Below, in pieces: positions 15,385 to 22,957 of a stretch of 32,637 nt of DNA; positions within the stretch are counted from its first letter, which is position 1; each line of letters opens with the position of its first letter. The notes below the pieces were generated by a model. That model was given only the letters and a program-made list of their open reading frames with translations. It did not search any database and had not been told where the DNA came from. The stretch comes from an uncultured Candidatus Actinomarina sp. (lineage in GTDB: Bacteria > Actinomycetota > Acidimicrobiia > Actinomarinales > Actinomarinaceae): assembly GCA_902599555.1 (NCBI GenBank), contig CACKFQ010000009.1, forward strand, positions 1-32,637, read 5' to 3'. A program made the position numbers and the translations under genes.

Positions 15385-16182
15385 CTAATTTAATTTCTCT
15401 ATAAATTTTTTAAGCGCTTCTATATTTTGAAAGTTCAGATTTACTTTAAATGACTTTCCTGATTTTTTAACTTGAACTTTTGAACCTAGCGTATTTTCAA
15501 GATTGCTCTTAAGGTGTAGAACTTCTTCGCTCACAGAAGACTTTCCATTTAACTCACTCACCTTCTCTTCAACCTGGCGACTATTTAAAGATAAGCTAAT
15601 AATTTCAGAAAGTAATTTGTCCTGTAAGTTTTCATCTAAAACTATTAAGGGTCTTGCTTGTCCAAAGGAAATCTTCTCTTCTTTTAAAGCTTCTTGAACT
15701 TTTTGACTCAGGTTAGAAATGCGTAATAAGTTAGCAATAAACGGTCTGCTTTTACCCACCAGAAGGCCTATCTCTTTTGCGTTTAAGCCGTATGTTTCTT
15801 TTAAACTTTTGTAACCAAGTGCTTCTTCAATGGTATTAAGTTGTGATCTTTGTACATTTTCCACAAGACCCAAAACTGCTGCATCCTTGTCTGTTACATC
15901 TTTAACTAAACAAGGAATTGTTTTGAGTCCAGCTGCTTTACTTGCTCGAAGTCTTCTTTCACCTGCAATTAATTGATATTCGCTATTACCTAACAATTGA
16001 ACAATTATGGGTTGGAGTACACCGCTTTTTTTAATTGATTGTGAAAGTTCACCTAGTTTTTTTTCATCAAAATATGTTCTTGCTTGCGTTTTGCTTTCAG
16101 AAATTTTTTCAACTTCGACATCGACTACTTTAAATTCTCTAACATCTGTGCTTTCTATAAGCGAACTTAGGGATCTTTTCAT
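15385..16182 (-). CDS. parB: Chromosome-partitioning protein ParB
   Basis: A 265-residue ParB CTPase/DNA clamp that loads at parS and spreads to help segregate the origin. The N-terminal domain shows SKTQARTYFDEKKLGELSQS and the CTP-binding GERRLRASKAAG and ENVQRSQLNTIEEA; the central helix-turn-helix (LNAKEIGLLVGKSRPFIANL) binds parS. The C-terminal dimerisation part is short. Its ATG overlaps the parA stop (ATGA). A perfect parS lies about 0.8 kb upstream inside rsmG. Confidence 0.97.
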   Translation of the reverse strand: MKRSLSSLIESTDVREFKVVDVEVEKISESKTQARTYFDEKKLGELSQSIKKSGVLQPIIVQLLGNSEYQLIAGERRLRASKAAGLKTIPCLVKDVTDKDAAVLGLVENVQRSQLNTIEEALGYKSLKETYGLNAKEIGLLVGKSRPFIANLLRISNLSQKVQEALKEEKISFGQARPLIVLDENLQDKLLSEIISLSLNSRQVEEKVSELNGKSSVSEEVLHLKSNLENTLGSKVQVKKSGKSFKVNLNFQNIEALKKFIEKLN

Positions 16183-16934
16183 AATCCAACCTTTTCTAAT
16201 AATTCATTGCTTAATTCTTCAAATTCAATTCTAGCTTTACTATGTTCACTAAAATCTAATACAGTTTTAGCATAGAACGGACTATCTGCAATTTCAGTTA
16301 ATTGTGATATATGTGTTGCAAACAACTTGTCGGACAGTATTTGTTTTAACTCTGAAACAAAGTCATGGTAGCTTGCTCTTCTTGTATCAACTTGATTTAG
16401 AACTACCCCAAGAAAATGAGGATCTGTGTGGGGTATTTCAGAAATTGTTTGTTTAGCAAATGACATTGCCTGGCCAACTCCCTCCACCGCTAAGAACTCT
16501 GGTTTACTTGGTATAAAGTAATAATCAGATGTTGAAAGTGCTTCTTGCACCAAAGAACTCATGGTTGGTGGTGTGTCGATAAGTATTATATCAAATGTCT
16601 TTATGGTCTCATTTTGTCGAATTTTTCTCAGCTTTGAACCGCCTACAATTTTTTCTGAATTATGTTTTTTAATGTCTACATTTGAGGGTATTAGGTATAA
16701 ATTCTCAGATACTTTTATAGGTTCTATATTGTTTTCACCTTCTAAAATTTGAGTTGTTGAGGTGGTTAGTTCTGAAGTTTTGTTTTGATTAAGGTACGTA
16801 GACACATTTCCTTGAGGATCTGTGTCAATAATTAATGTTTTTAAGCCTTTTCTTGAAAGTACGCTAGCAAGATTGATTACTGTTGTTGTCTTACCAACCC
16901 CACCCTTTTGACAAACTACAGCAATTGTTTTCAC
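16179..16934 (-). CDS. parA: Chromosome-partitioning ATPase ParA (Soj type)
   Basis: A 251-residue deviant-Walker ATPase that partners ParB. The Walker A motif is QKGGVGKTTTVINLA with the signature Lys, followed by LIIDTDPQGNVSTYL and the Walker B FDIILIDTPPTMS. It has no N-terminal DNA-binding extension, as expected for a chromosomal (type Ib-like) ParA. It starts with GTG overlapping the rsmG stop (GTGA). Confidence 0.97.
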   Translation of the reverse strand: MKTIAVVCQKGGVGKTTTVINLASVLSRKGLKTLIIDTDPQGNVSTYLNQNKTSELTTSTTQILEGENNIEPIKVSENLYLIPSNVDIKKHNSEKIVGGSKLRKIRQNETIKTFDIILIDTPPTMSSLVQEALSTSDYYFIPSKPEFLAVEGVGQAMSFAKQTISEIPHTDPHFLGVVLNQVDTRRASYHDFVSELKQILSDKLFATHISQLTEIADSPFYAKTVLDFSEHSKARIEFEELSNELLEKVGL

Positions 16935-17527
16935 TTAACATTTATAACATCAATGTGTCTTATATCATCTTTATTAATTTTAAAATTCTCGTGTTTCACG
17001 TGAAACAGGTTTGAATCGTAATCTAAGTCTTCTCCGTTTGATGAGACCAAATATGTGGTGTTTTTATCAGTTTTAAGAGAATTTATTATTTTTTCGCTTG
17101 AAATAAAGCATCTAGACACAAAAAAACCACCATTTTTTATGTGGTTATACGCATCATCCTGAATCGCAAAAATATTATTATTATTAAGTATTTTGATTAA
17201 TCGTGAAAGTTCAAAAATTCTTTTTTCTTTTACATCAATTAAATTAACGGTAAGGTTTGTAGTAATTCCTATTGGAATTCCGGGTATTCCTCCTCCAGTT
17301 CCAAGATCTGAAACTACATCAACCTCCCCGTATAGTTGAGATAATATTTTACCAAAATAAAGAGAGTGGACAACGAACTCATCCCATACAAATTGTTTGC
17401 TTTTTGGACTAATAAGTCCTGTTTTTATACCGGTATTACAAAGCCAGTCATGATAAATGATTAGCTGGTCTAAATTGTCACCAACAAGTTGTTTACCCCA
17501 GTCAGGAACCTGGGGTTCAAAAGTCAT
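16931..17527 (-). CDS. rsmG: 16S rRNA (guanine527-N7)-methyltransferase RsmG
   Basis: A 198-residue SAM-dependent methyltransferase that methylates G527 of 16S rRNA. The SAM loop DLGTGGGIPGIPIG and the upstream KSKQFVWDEFVVHSLYFG are family signatures; LIDVKEKRIFELSRLIKILN follows the loop. The C-terminal part is short for the family. The codons for LFHVKHE encode a perfect parS. It overlaps jag by ATGA and parA by GTGA. Confidence 0.95.
   Translation of the reverse strand: MTFEPQVPDWGKQLVGDNLDQLIIYHDWLCNTGIKTGLISPKSKQFVWDEFVVHSLYFGKILSQLYGEVDVVSDLGTGGGIPGIPIGITTNLTVNLIDVKEKRIFELSRLIKILNNNNIFAIQDDAYNHIKNGGFFVSRCFISSEKIINSLKTDKNTTYLVSSNGEDLDYDSNLFHVKHENFKINKDDIRHIDVINVK
16992..17007. other. 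parS: parS centromere site
   Basis: TGTTTCACGTGAAACA is a perfect 16-base palindrome identical to the bacterial consensus parS. It lies inside the 3' part of rsmG, next to parAB and about 3 kb from the likely oriC. A second good match was not seen in the window. Confidence 0.97.
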
Positions 17528-18288
17528 TCTTCTTCTTCAGGTGCAAACACTACTGACCTGTAAGGTTCTCTTCCTTCTGAATATGACTTTATTCCTTTAA
17601 AATTTGCAGCTGCATCATGTAAGGTTTTACGATCTACAGAGTTCATTGGTTCTAACATGACCTCCTGCTTATCTTCTAATATTTGTTTGCTTAGTCTTTC
17701 AGCATAAATAGTAAGTGCTTCTTTACGTTTTAGTGCATAGTCTGCAACATCGAGCCTGAGTCTGGTTCCTGCGCCTGTTTTTCTTTGCACAACTGTTCTG
17801 GTTAGTTCATGTAAAGATCTAATAATAAAACCTTTGTCACCAACGAGAGCTTCTGTTTGTTCTCCAGTAACTTTGACTACTAAGTTGTCATCTTCCAAGC
17901 TTCCTTCAACATCTCCCTTAAGCCCAAATGACTTAACTAGTCCTTTCAAAAAATCAATTGAGACCTTGAGTTGTTCGTCTTTATCTGCCTCAACTCTAGG
18001 TTTTTTTGAATCATATTGCTTTTTATACCCGTTTTTATTGGTGTTTTTGGAATTGTTGTTTCGATTATTGTTGCGTCTTTTATTTGTATAGTTTCTGGAA
18101 CCACCGTTTCTTACAGAGACTCTTACAAGCGCTTTTGTCCCACCGACACCAAACACTCCGCCTTCTGGTTCTCGAAGTATGTTTATGTTTGCTTGAGTTG
18201 CATCTTCTAAATTTAATTCGTTTAGACCTGCTTTTATTGCATCATCAATCGATCTGGCTTCAACCTCAACCCATTTGTTATTTGCCAC
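17524..18288 (-). CDS. jag: Jag/KhpB RNA-binding protein (Jag-N, KH, R3H)
   Basis: A 254-residue RNA-binding protein. Residues 1-60 form the Jag_N domain (KWVEVEARSIDDAIKAGLNE, EGGVFGVGGTKALV). A basic Asn/Lys/Arg-rich linker follows (RRNNNRNNNSKNTNK). The KH domain carries VGDKGFIIRSLHELTRTVVQ, and the C-terminal R3H domain carries VDRKTLHDAAANF with the Arg-x3-His pair. The family controls cell-envelope and division functions. It starts with GTG six bases after GAAGGAG, overlaps the yidC stop by one base, and sits in the yidC-jag-rsmG order typical of oriC regions. Confidence 0.95.
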   Translation of the reverse strand: MANNKWVEVEARSIDDAIKAGLNELNLEDATQANINILREPEGGVFGVGGTKALVRVSVRNGGSRNYTNKRRNNNRNNNSKNTNKNGYKKQYDSKKPRVEADKDEQLKVSIDFLKGLVKSFGLKGDVEGSLEDDNLVVKVTGEQTEALVGDKGFIIRSLHELTRTVVQRKTGAGTRLRLDVADYALKRKEALTIYAERLSKQILEDKQEVMLEPMNSVDRKTLHDAAANFKGIKSYSEGREPYRSVVFAPEEEE

Positions 18289-19103
18289 TATTTTCTCCTT
18301 CTTTTTTTGCGGTTTTTGCGAGGATCTTCTTGAATTGGATTTGACTGTGAATCTTCATTGTTTTCCTCTTTTTTATCTTCTTTTTTAACCTCTTCGCGGT
18401 CGTCTAGCTTAACAATCAAAGCTTGTTGACCTATTCGAAATATGTTTCCAGTTAAAAAGTAAACAACAAGCCCAGTTGGTAATGTCCAGGATATAAATCC
18501 AAAAAATATTGGCATTACTTTACCCACCATTTGCATTTGTTGGGCCTGAGGATTGTCGCTTTTACCCGTTTTTTTTGTAATTTGTTGTTGCTGATATAAA
18601 GCTGTCAAAATAACAAACAATATCAGTATTAAATATGGAACCCTGTCAACCCAACCCGTTACTTCTGAGGGTGGGATTTGAAGGTCCATATTAAAAAATG
18701 TAAGACTTGTACTTACTTCAAGATCTTTAAAAAGAACAGAAGTTGAGGGAATAAAACTTAATGGTTCTCTTAAAACTCTAAACAAAGCAAACCATATAGG
18801 CATCTGAATAATGAGAGGAAGTATACAACCAAGGGGGTTGATTCCTTTTTCTTTATACATTGCAGCCATGGCTTTATTGAGCTCTTCTTTATTGTCCTTG
18901 TACTGTTTCTGAAGTTTTTTGATATCTGATTGTGCGTCTTGCATTCTTTTAGTAGATCTGGTTTGTCGAAGTGTAAGGGGGAAAATTATGACATTAATAA
19001 TTACAGTTAAAATAGCAATTGCAAACCCATATGAAAGGGTAAAATCATAAACATATGAGAGTAAAAACCCAATTGCGAGTGCGAATGGTTCTAATATTGC
19101 CAA
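18288..19103 (-). CDS. yidC: Membrane protein insertase YidC
   Basis: A 271-residue YidC/Oxa1-family insertase. It has the five-helix core: IITVI-type helices around VIIFPLTLRQTRSTKRMQD, where the conserved Arg of the hydrophilic groove lies in the first core helix, a cytoplasmic coiled hairpin (DIKKLQKQYKDNKEELNKAM), INPLGCILPLIIQMPIWFAL, and FISWTLPTGLVVYFLTGNIF. The C-terminal tail is Lys/Arg-rich (NRKKRRRK), as in ribosome-contacting homologues. There is no large periplasmic domain, typical of Gram-positive types. Its start overlaps yidD by 13 bases. Confidence 0.96.
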   Translation of the reverse strand: MAILEPFALAIGFLLSYVYDFTLSYGFAIAILTVIINVIIFPLTLRQTRSTKRMQDAQSDIKKLQKQYKDNKEELNKAMAAMYKEKGINPLGCILPLIIQMPIWFALFRVLREPLSFIPSTSVLFKDLEVSTSLTFFNMDLQIPPSEVTGWVDRVPYLILILFVILTALYQQQQITKKTGKSDNPQAQQMQMVGKVMPIFFGFISWTLPTGLVVYFLTGNIFRIGQQALIVKLDDREEVKKEDKKEENNEDSQSNPIQEDPRKNRKKRRRK

Positions 19104-19306
19104 TTTTTACCAAATTTCTTATATAAAGGGTTGCAAATTGCTGTTCTTTTTAAAACAACGGGAGCAGTTTTAAACAAACCGTTTGTTTCAAGACTTTCAG
19201 TTATTACCTGAGAACAGGTTGGGTAGTATAAACAATTGCCACTGCCTAACCCGAGGTAGGAAAGCAAAGATCTACAAATTTGGTACAAAACCGTTACAAT
19301 TTTCAT
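19091..19306 (-). CDS. yidD: Membrane protein insertion efficiency factor YidD
   Basis: A 71-residue protein with the family core NCLYYPTCSQVITESLETNG followed by AICNPLYKKFG. YidD helps YidC-dependent membrane insertion and usually lies between rnpA and yidC, as here. The full CxYxPTCS pattern is present, but the common GG-x-D-PVP tail is shortened. Confidence 0.93.
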   Translation of the reverse strand: MKIVTVLYQICRSLLSYLGLGSGNCLYYPTCSQVITESLETNGLFKTAPVVLKRTAICNPLYKKFGKNWQY

Positions 19307-19315
19307 TTTTATGTC

Positions 19316-19627
19316 TTAAAGCAGTGGGTGTCTAGTTAATATGTTTTTGATTTCAATTAATTTAAGCTCCGATGCTTTTGAGCTTCCCTCAACTAAAATG
19401 TCTAAATTTAACTCTGTTTCTAAACCCCTTACTACTTCTTTAATCCTTCTTTTAAATCTATTCCTGTTTACAGCGTTGGCGTGTTTGCTTGAAATGCTGA
19501 TACCGAGTCTGTTTGTACCAACAGTATTCTCTTTTACAAAAACTTTTACGCCTTTATCTGCAAAGCAGAACTCTTCTTTTCTTAGGTTTTCAAAATGACT
19601 TTTTTTATTTAGTGCAGTAAATTTCAC
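19316..19627 (-). CDS. rnpA: Ribonuclease P protein component
   Basis: A 103-residue basic protein that assists RNase P RNA in maturing tRNA 5' ends. The RNA-contact motif AVNRNRFKRRIKEVVR (RNxxKRxxRE type) and RLGISISSKHANAV are visible. It starts with GTG; AGG six bases upstream overlaps the rpmH stop, which supports coupling to rpmH. Confidence 0.95.
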   Translation of the reverse strand: MKFTALNKKSHFENLRKEEFCFADKGVKVFVKENTVGTNRLGISISSKHANAVNRNRFKRRIKEVVRGLETELNLDILVEGSSKASELKLIEIKNILTRHPLL

Positions 19628-19634
19628 TAAAAAC

Positions 19635-19769
19635 CTAGGCAGATATAATTTTACGACCTTTTTTTCTTCTTCTTTTCAGAATTTCGCGACCAGCTCTGGT
19701 TCGCATTCTTGATCTAAAACCGTGTTTTCTGCTTCTTTTTCTGTTACTAGGTTGATAAGTTCTTTTCAT
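19635..19769 (-). CDS. rpmH: 50S ribosomal protein L34
   Basis: Forty-four residues, starting [20 protein letters not shown] and continuing [20 protein letters not shown]. This is a complete, canonical bL34. The ATG is at 19767-19769 and the TAG at 19635-19637, eight bases before rnpA. It heads the rpmH-rnpA-yidD-yidC-jag-rsmG-parA-parB run that leads away from the origin. Confidence 0.97.
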   Translation of the reverse strand: MKRTYQPSNRKRSRKHGFRSRMRTRAGREILKRRRKKGRKIISA

Positions 19770-20056
19770 TTTTTACCTTTAACTAACAATAAATGAATAG
19801 AGTATTTAAACAAACCAAAATTATTTTTTAATTTCGCATGTTCGCGAAAACATTTTTTAACTCGCGAAAAACAAACTAACTAGGATTCTATAACCACAAG
19901 TAATTGTTGGTTATTTGATAGTTTTGAACATATAATCCTCAATAAACATTGGGTTTCTCGAATTATTGATAAACCTTGTGAAAAATTAATATGTTTTTCA
20001 CACTCTATGAAATTCTCACTCTGTCGTTTAAGTTTAATGAAGTCGTAAGCGGAGTT
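19770..20056. other. oriC: Probable origin of replication region (rpmH-dnaA spacer)
   Basis: This AT-rich spacer separates the leftward rpmH operon from the rightward dnaA operon. It holds TCGCGAAAA twice exactly 20 bases apart (19842-19850, 19862-19870), TTTCGC/GCGAAA arms at 19832-19849, ATAACCA/TGGTTAT arms at 19890-19914, and TGTGAAAAA/TTTTTCACA arms at 19977-20002. The last pair differs from the DnaA box TTATNCACA at one position each. A perfect TTATCCACA was not found. An AT-only run at 19820-19831 could help unwinding. Assignment rests on synteny and these repeats. Confidence 0.65.
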
Positions 20057-21373
20057 ATGAATAGTAAGGTTGATGAATTTCTGTCTTGTTTAAACAATGA
20101 GATAGAAAACAAGACGGATAAATATTGGTTGGAACAAGTTGTCTTCGAAATTGGGGATGATCAAAACCTAAACATTGTTGTTAATTCAGAGTTTATTAAG
20201 AACTCTATTGAAAAGAAGGTTTTAGACACCATAAAAAGAGTTTATAAAAACATAAACAAGTTTGGTGATTGTGTTTTTATTCTTGATAAAACCTTATCTA
20301 TTCCTACCAACGAATTTGAGATTGTAGAAGAAGTTGAGGTTGTAGAAGACACACCTGTTCAAAATCAAACCGCCTATGAACTTGGTGTTTTTGACGAGCT
20401 GTTTATTGGAAGTTGTAATAATCTTGCAATAACTGCTGCTAAAAATGTTGTAACAAGTCCCGGAAAAAGGTTTAACCCTTTGTTTGTTTATGGAAAACCT
20501 GGGGTTGGCAAGACCCACTTACTAAAAACAATTGAAAGGTCTTCGTTTTCTTCTTTTTATATTGATTCTGAGTCTTTTCTTGAGTCATATATAAATGGAA
20601 TTAAAAATAAAGACATTGATGTATTTAAAAATAAAATAAGGTCGGTGGATATTTTGCTGATTGACGATATTCAGTTTTTTCTAGGAAAAAAAGGAGTTTC
20701 TGAAGAACTATTTCATACAATTAATTACTTTCTAAACAACTCAAAAGCGGTGGTGTTGGCATCAGACCAAAAACCCCAAGAACTCGTTGGTTTTCCTGAA
20801 AGGTTGGTTTCAAGAATTCTAAACGGATTAGTTACAGACATAGAAAAACCTGATCAGAAAATGTTTTCTCAAGTTTTAAATAAAAACAACAATGAATATG
20901 GTGGAAACCTTATAACTAAGAAAGAGTTCGATTTACTAACCTCTTTAGAGTTTCAAAGCTTCAGAGAAATTAATGGTGTTGTGAACAACTTAATAATCAA
21001 CAAACAAACAGGGACTGGAAACGCTAGCTATGTTGCAGAGCTTGTTTCTATGTACTCCAACAACAAAGTCTTGGAACTTACCCCAGAGTTTATTCTTGAG
21101 TATTGCTCTGATCTATATCAAATAGATAAAAGGTTAGTGTTGTCAAAAAATAGAAGTGAGCAGGTTAGTAATGCTAGACATCTTTTTATTTACTTAATGA
21201 GAAAACACACCGAGTACTCGTTAAATCAAATTGGTTTATATGTGGGTAATAGGTCTCACTCTACAGTTTTATCTTCAATTAAAAAAGTTGAAGACTCTCC
21301 TGGTTTGAAGAAAGAAATAAACATTTTCAACAATAAAGTTTCTTCTAAAGAAAATCTGTTAACAAAGGTCTAA
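20057..21373 (+). CDS. dnaA: Chromosomal replication initiator DnaA
   Basis: The AAA+ initiator that binds oriC and opens DNA. From the chosen start it has 438 residues: a short domain I (YWLEQVVFEIGDDQNLNIVV), an acidic linker, the AAA+ core with Walker A GKPGVGKT (146-153) and Walker B DILLIDD (198-204), FPERLVSRILNGL, and a C-terminal helix-turn-helix ending VGNRSHSTVLSSIKK, the DnaA-box-binding signature. An in-frame ATG at 19991 would add 22 hydrophobic residues, but it lies inside the TGTGAAAAA/TTTTTCACA inverted pair, and starting at MNSKVDEFLSCL matches the usual family N-terminus. GGAG is only two bases before 20057, so the start is not certain. Confidence 0.93.
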   Translation: MNSKVDEFLSCLNNEIENKTDKYWLEQVVFEIGDDQNLNIVVNSEFIKNSIEKKVLDTIKRVYKNINKFGDCVFILDKTLSIPTNEFEIVEEVEVVEDTPVQNQTAYELGVFDELFIGSCNNLAITAAKNVVTSPGKRFNPLFVYGKPGVGKTHLLKTIERSSFSSFYIDSESFLESYINGIKNKDIDVFKNKIRSVDILLIDDIQFFLGKKGVSEELFHTINYFLNNSKAVVLASDQKPQELVGFPERLVSRILNGLVTDIEKPDQKMFSQVLNKNNNEYGGNLITKKEFDLLTSLEFQSFREINGVVNNLIINKQTGTGNASYVAELVSMYSNNKVLELTPEFILEYCSDLYQIDKRLVLSKNRSEQVSNARHLFIYLMRKHTEYSLNQIGLYVGNRSHSTVLSSIKKVEDSPGLKKEINIFNNKVSSKENLLTKV

Positions 21374-21477
21374 AATGTTTAAAACTTACAACATAAATTT
21401 GTCGTTGTTTAAGTCTTTAATGGGTTTATTAAACAATTTAAACAGTTTTATTGTTGTTATATATATAAAGGAATAAT
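21374..21477. other. dnaA-dnaN spacer with symmetric TGTTTAA repeats
   Basis: This 104-base AT-rich gap contains the heptamer TGTTTAA at 21376-21382 and 21406-21412, and its complement TTAAACA at 21429-21435 and 21438-21444, so two copies face two. A further TTAAACA occurs at 19806-19812. In many actinobacteria this spacer is part of oriC. The TATATATA just before the dnaN Shine-Dalgarno sequence could hold a -10. Confidence 0.45.
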
Positions 21478-22596
21478 TTGAAATTTAAAACGAAAACAAG
21501 AGATCTAAAAGAAGTAGTTTTATCTGTTTCTAGGGCTGTTGATATTAAACCATCCACCCCCTCTCTTCAGGGTTTGTATATAAAGGTTGAAGACGGCTCG
21601 TGTGAGGTTATAGGTTCTGATTTGGATTTAGTCATTAAGGCGAAACTTAATGTTGACTCAATGGTTGATGGAGAGTGTTTGGTTAATGCTAGGATTTTGT
21701 CCGAAGTGGTGAGGAAAATGTCGTCTGGAGAAATTGTATTCTCCGATCTCGGTAATGAAGTAATGATTGAAGCTGATAAATCAGAATATAAACTAAGAAA
21801 ACTCGATCACCTAACATACCCCAAAGCTTTATTAGAGAACTCTTTTGAACAAGAAAACAGCCAAAAACTCACTCCTTTTGAACTTTTTACAGCACTTAGA
21901 AAGGTGGGTATAGCAGCATCTCCAGAAGGAGGAAAACCAATACTTACAGGTGTTTTCTTTGACAACGATGGAGAAAAAACAACACTTGTCTCAACAGACG
22001 GTTACAGACTGGCAACAAACACAATATCCAACTTACCCATAGACGATGCAGGAATCGTTTCTTATAGATCTTTAAACGAAACCATAAAACTTTTTGAAGA
22101 CAGTGAACAAGACATTTTTATAAACTCAACAGAAAGAGAACTTCATTTTCATAACGAAAAATACTACACGTCTGTTAGAAAACTGGAGGGAAACTACCCC
22201 GAATACCAGGCTCTTTTTCCGAAAGAGAACGTTTTCTCAATAGAGGTTGATAAAAAAAAGATATTGGAATCCCTTGACAGATCAACCGTAGTTGCTGAAG
22301 GGTTTATACCCGTGACATTAAAAGTGGTTGACGAAAACAACCTCAACATATCTTCTACAAACAAAGATATTGGTGGTGGGGTAGAAGAAGTAGATATAAA
22401 AATTCTTGGTCTCGAAGTAGGACACGTGACAGATTTTCAAATTTCTTTCAACCCAAACTATTTAATCCAAGGCATAGAAGTCTTAGACGGAAACAAAGCC
22501 TTTTTACGATTTTCTGGGAATGACAAACCAGCTGTTATTCAAGGTGAGGAAGAAACATATCAATACTTACTTATGCCTGTTAGAACTAGCGAATAG
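21478..22596 (+). CDS. dnaN: DNA polymerase III beta subunit (sliding clamp)
   Basis: A 372-residue clamp with three repeated domains. Recognisable blocks are TPSLQGLYIKVEDG and SSGEIVFSDLGNEVMIEADK in domain one, RKVGIAASPEGGKPILTGVF and LVSTDGYRLATNT in domain two, and FNPNYLIQGIEVL followed by the C-terminal YQYLLMPVR, the usual 'LMPVR' end. It forms the ring that tethers polymerase to DNA. It starts with TTG, five bases after AAGGA. In mycobacteria recF follows; here a short DUF721-like gene begins on the last base of the dnaN stop. Confidence 0.97.
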   Translation: MKFKTKTRDLKEVVLSVSRAVDIKPSTPSLQGLYIKVEDGSCEVIGSDLDLVIKAKLNVDSMVDGECLVNARILSEVVRKMSSGEIVFSDLGNEVMIEADKSEYKLRKLDHLTYPKALLENSFEQENSQKLTPFELFTALRKVGIAASPEGGKPILTGVFFDNDGEKTTLVSTDGYRLATNTISNLPIDDAGIVSYRSLNETIKLFEDSEQDIFINSTERELHFHNEKYYTSVRKLEGNYPEYQALFPKENVFSIEVDKKKILESLDRSTVVAEGFIPVTLKVVDENNLNISSTNKDIGGGVEEVDIKILGLEVGHVTDFQISFNPNYLIQGIEVLDGNKAFLRFSGNDKPAVIQGEEETYQYLLMPVRTSE

Positions 22597-22883
22597 TGCT
22601 AAACAAAGAACCAGAAAAAATTAACCCAAATAATAATTCTTTAGGTATAAATTTTAAAAACTCTAAAAAAATAGAAAACTACATCACCAACAGTCATTAC
22701 AAATGGGTAGACGATGTTGTGACAGGACCTGTTTTGGGAGACACATTGGTGGTTTATGTTGATAACTCCAGAGTAAAGAAAATCGTGCAATTAGACGAAC
22801 AAAACTTAATCGTAAATATTGAGAAAAATACCAAAATAAGCCTTAAAAACATAGATATTCAAATATCTAATCTCAAGCAATAA
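22596..22883 (+). CDS. Short DUF721/DciA-like protein
   Basis: A 95-residue protein with a GTG start that shares one base with the dnaN stop. The core, KWVDDVVTGPVLGDTLVVYV, continues DNSRVKKIVQLDEQNLIVNI. This follows the DUF721 pattern: Trp-x-x-x-Val, then LxVxVDSSxxxxxL, then a helix and a final beta-strand. It occupies the Rv0004 (DUF721) position between dnaN/recF and gyrB in actinobacteria. DUF721 proteins include DciA, which helps load the replicative helicase. Compared with typical actinobacterial homologues (around 160-190 residues) it lacks the N-terminal extension. Assignment rests on position plus pattern; recF is absent from the slot before it. Confidence 0.68.
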   Translation: MLNKEPEKINPNNNSLGINFKNSKKIENYITNSHYKWVDDVVTGPVLGDTLVVYVDNSRVKKIVQLDEQNLIVNIEKNTKISLKNIDIQISNLKQ

Positions 22884-22957
22884 TCTCGAAATCTAGTAAA
22901 ATAGGAGTTCAGCAGGGGCTGTAACAAATAAATGGAAGCGTATCTTGGAGATAGTTC

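Noticed and set aside
18006..18344. Leu-rich plus-strand frame of 112 codons
   Set aside because: It is antisense to jag and the end of yidC; the hydrophobic look comes from reading the basic Asn/Lys-rich linker backwards.
19991..20056. N-terminal extension of dnaA from the ATG at 19991
   Set aside because: The 22 extra residues do not fit the family's N-terminus, there is no Shine-Dalgarno sequence, and the ATG falls inside an inverted repeat likely to be an origin element.
22421..22433. CACGTG core that might be a second parS
   Set aside because: Only the central bases match; the flanks differ from TGTTTCACGTGAAACA at most positions, and it lies in dnaN coding sequence.
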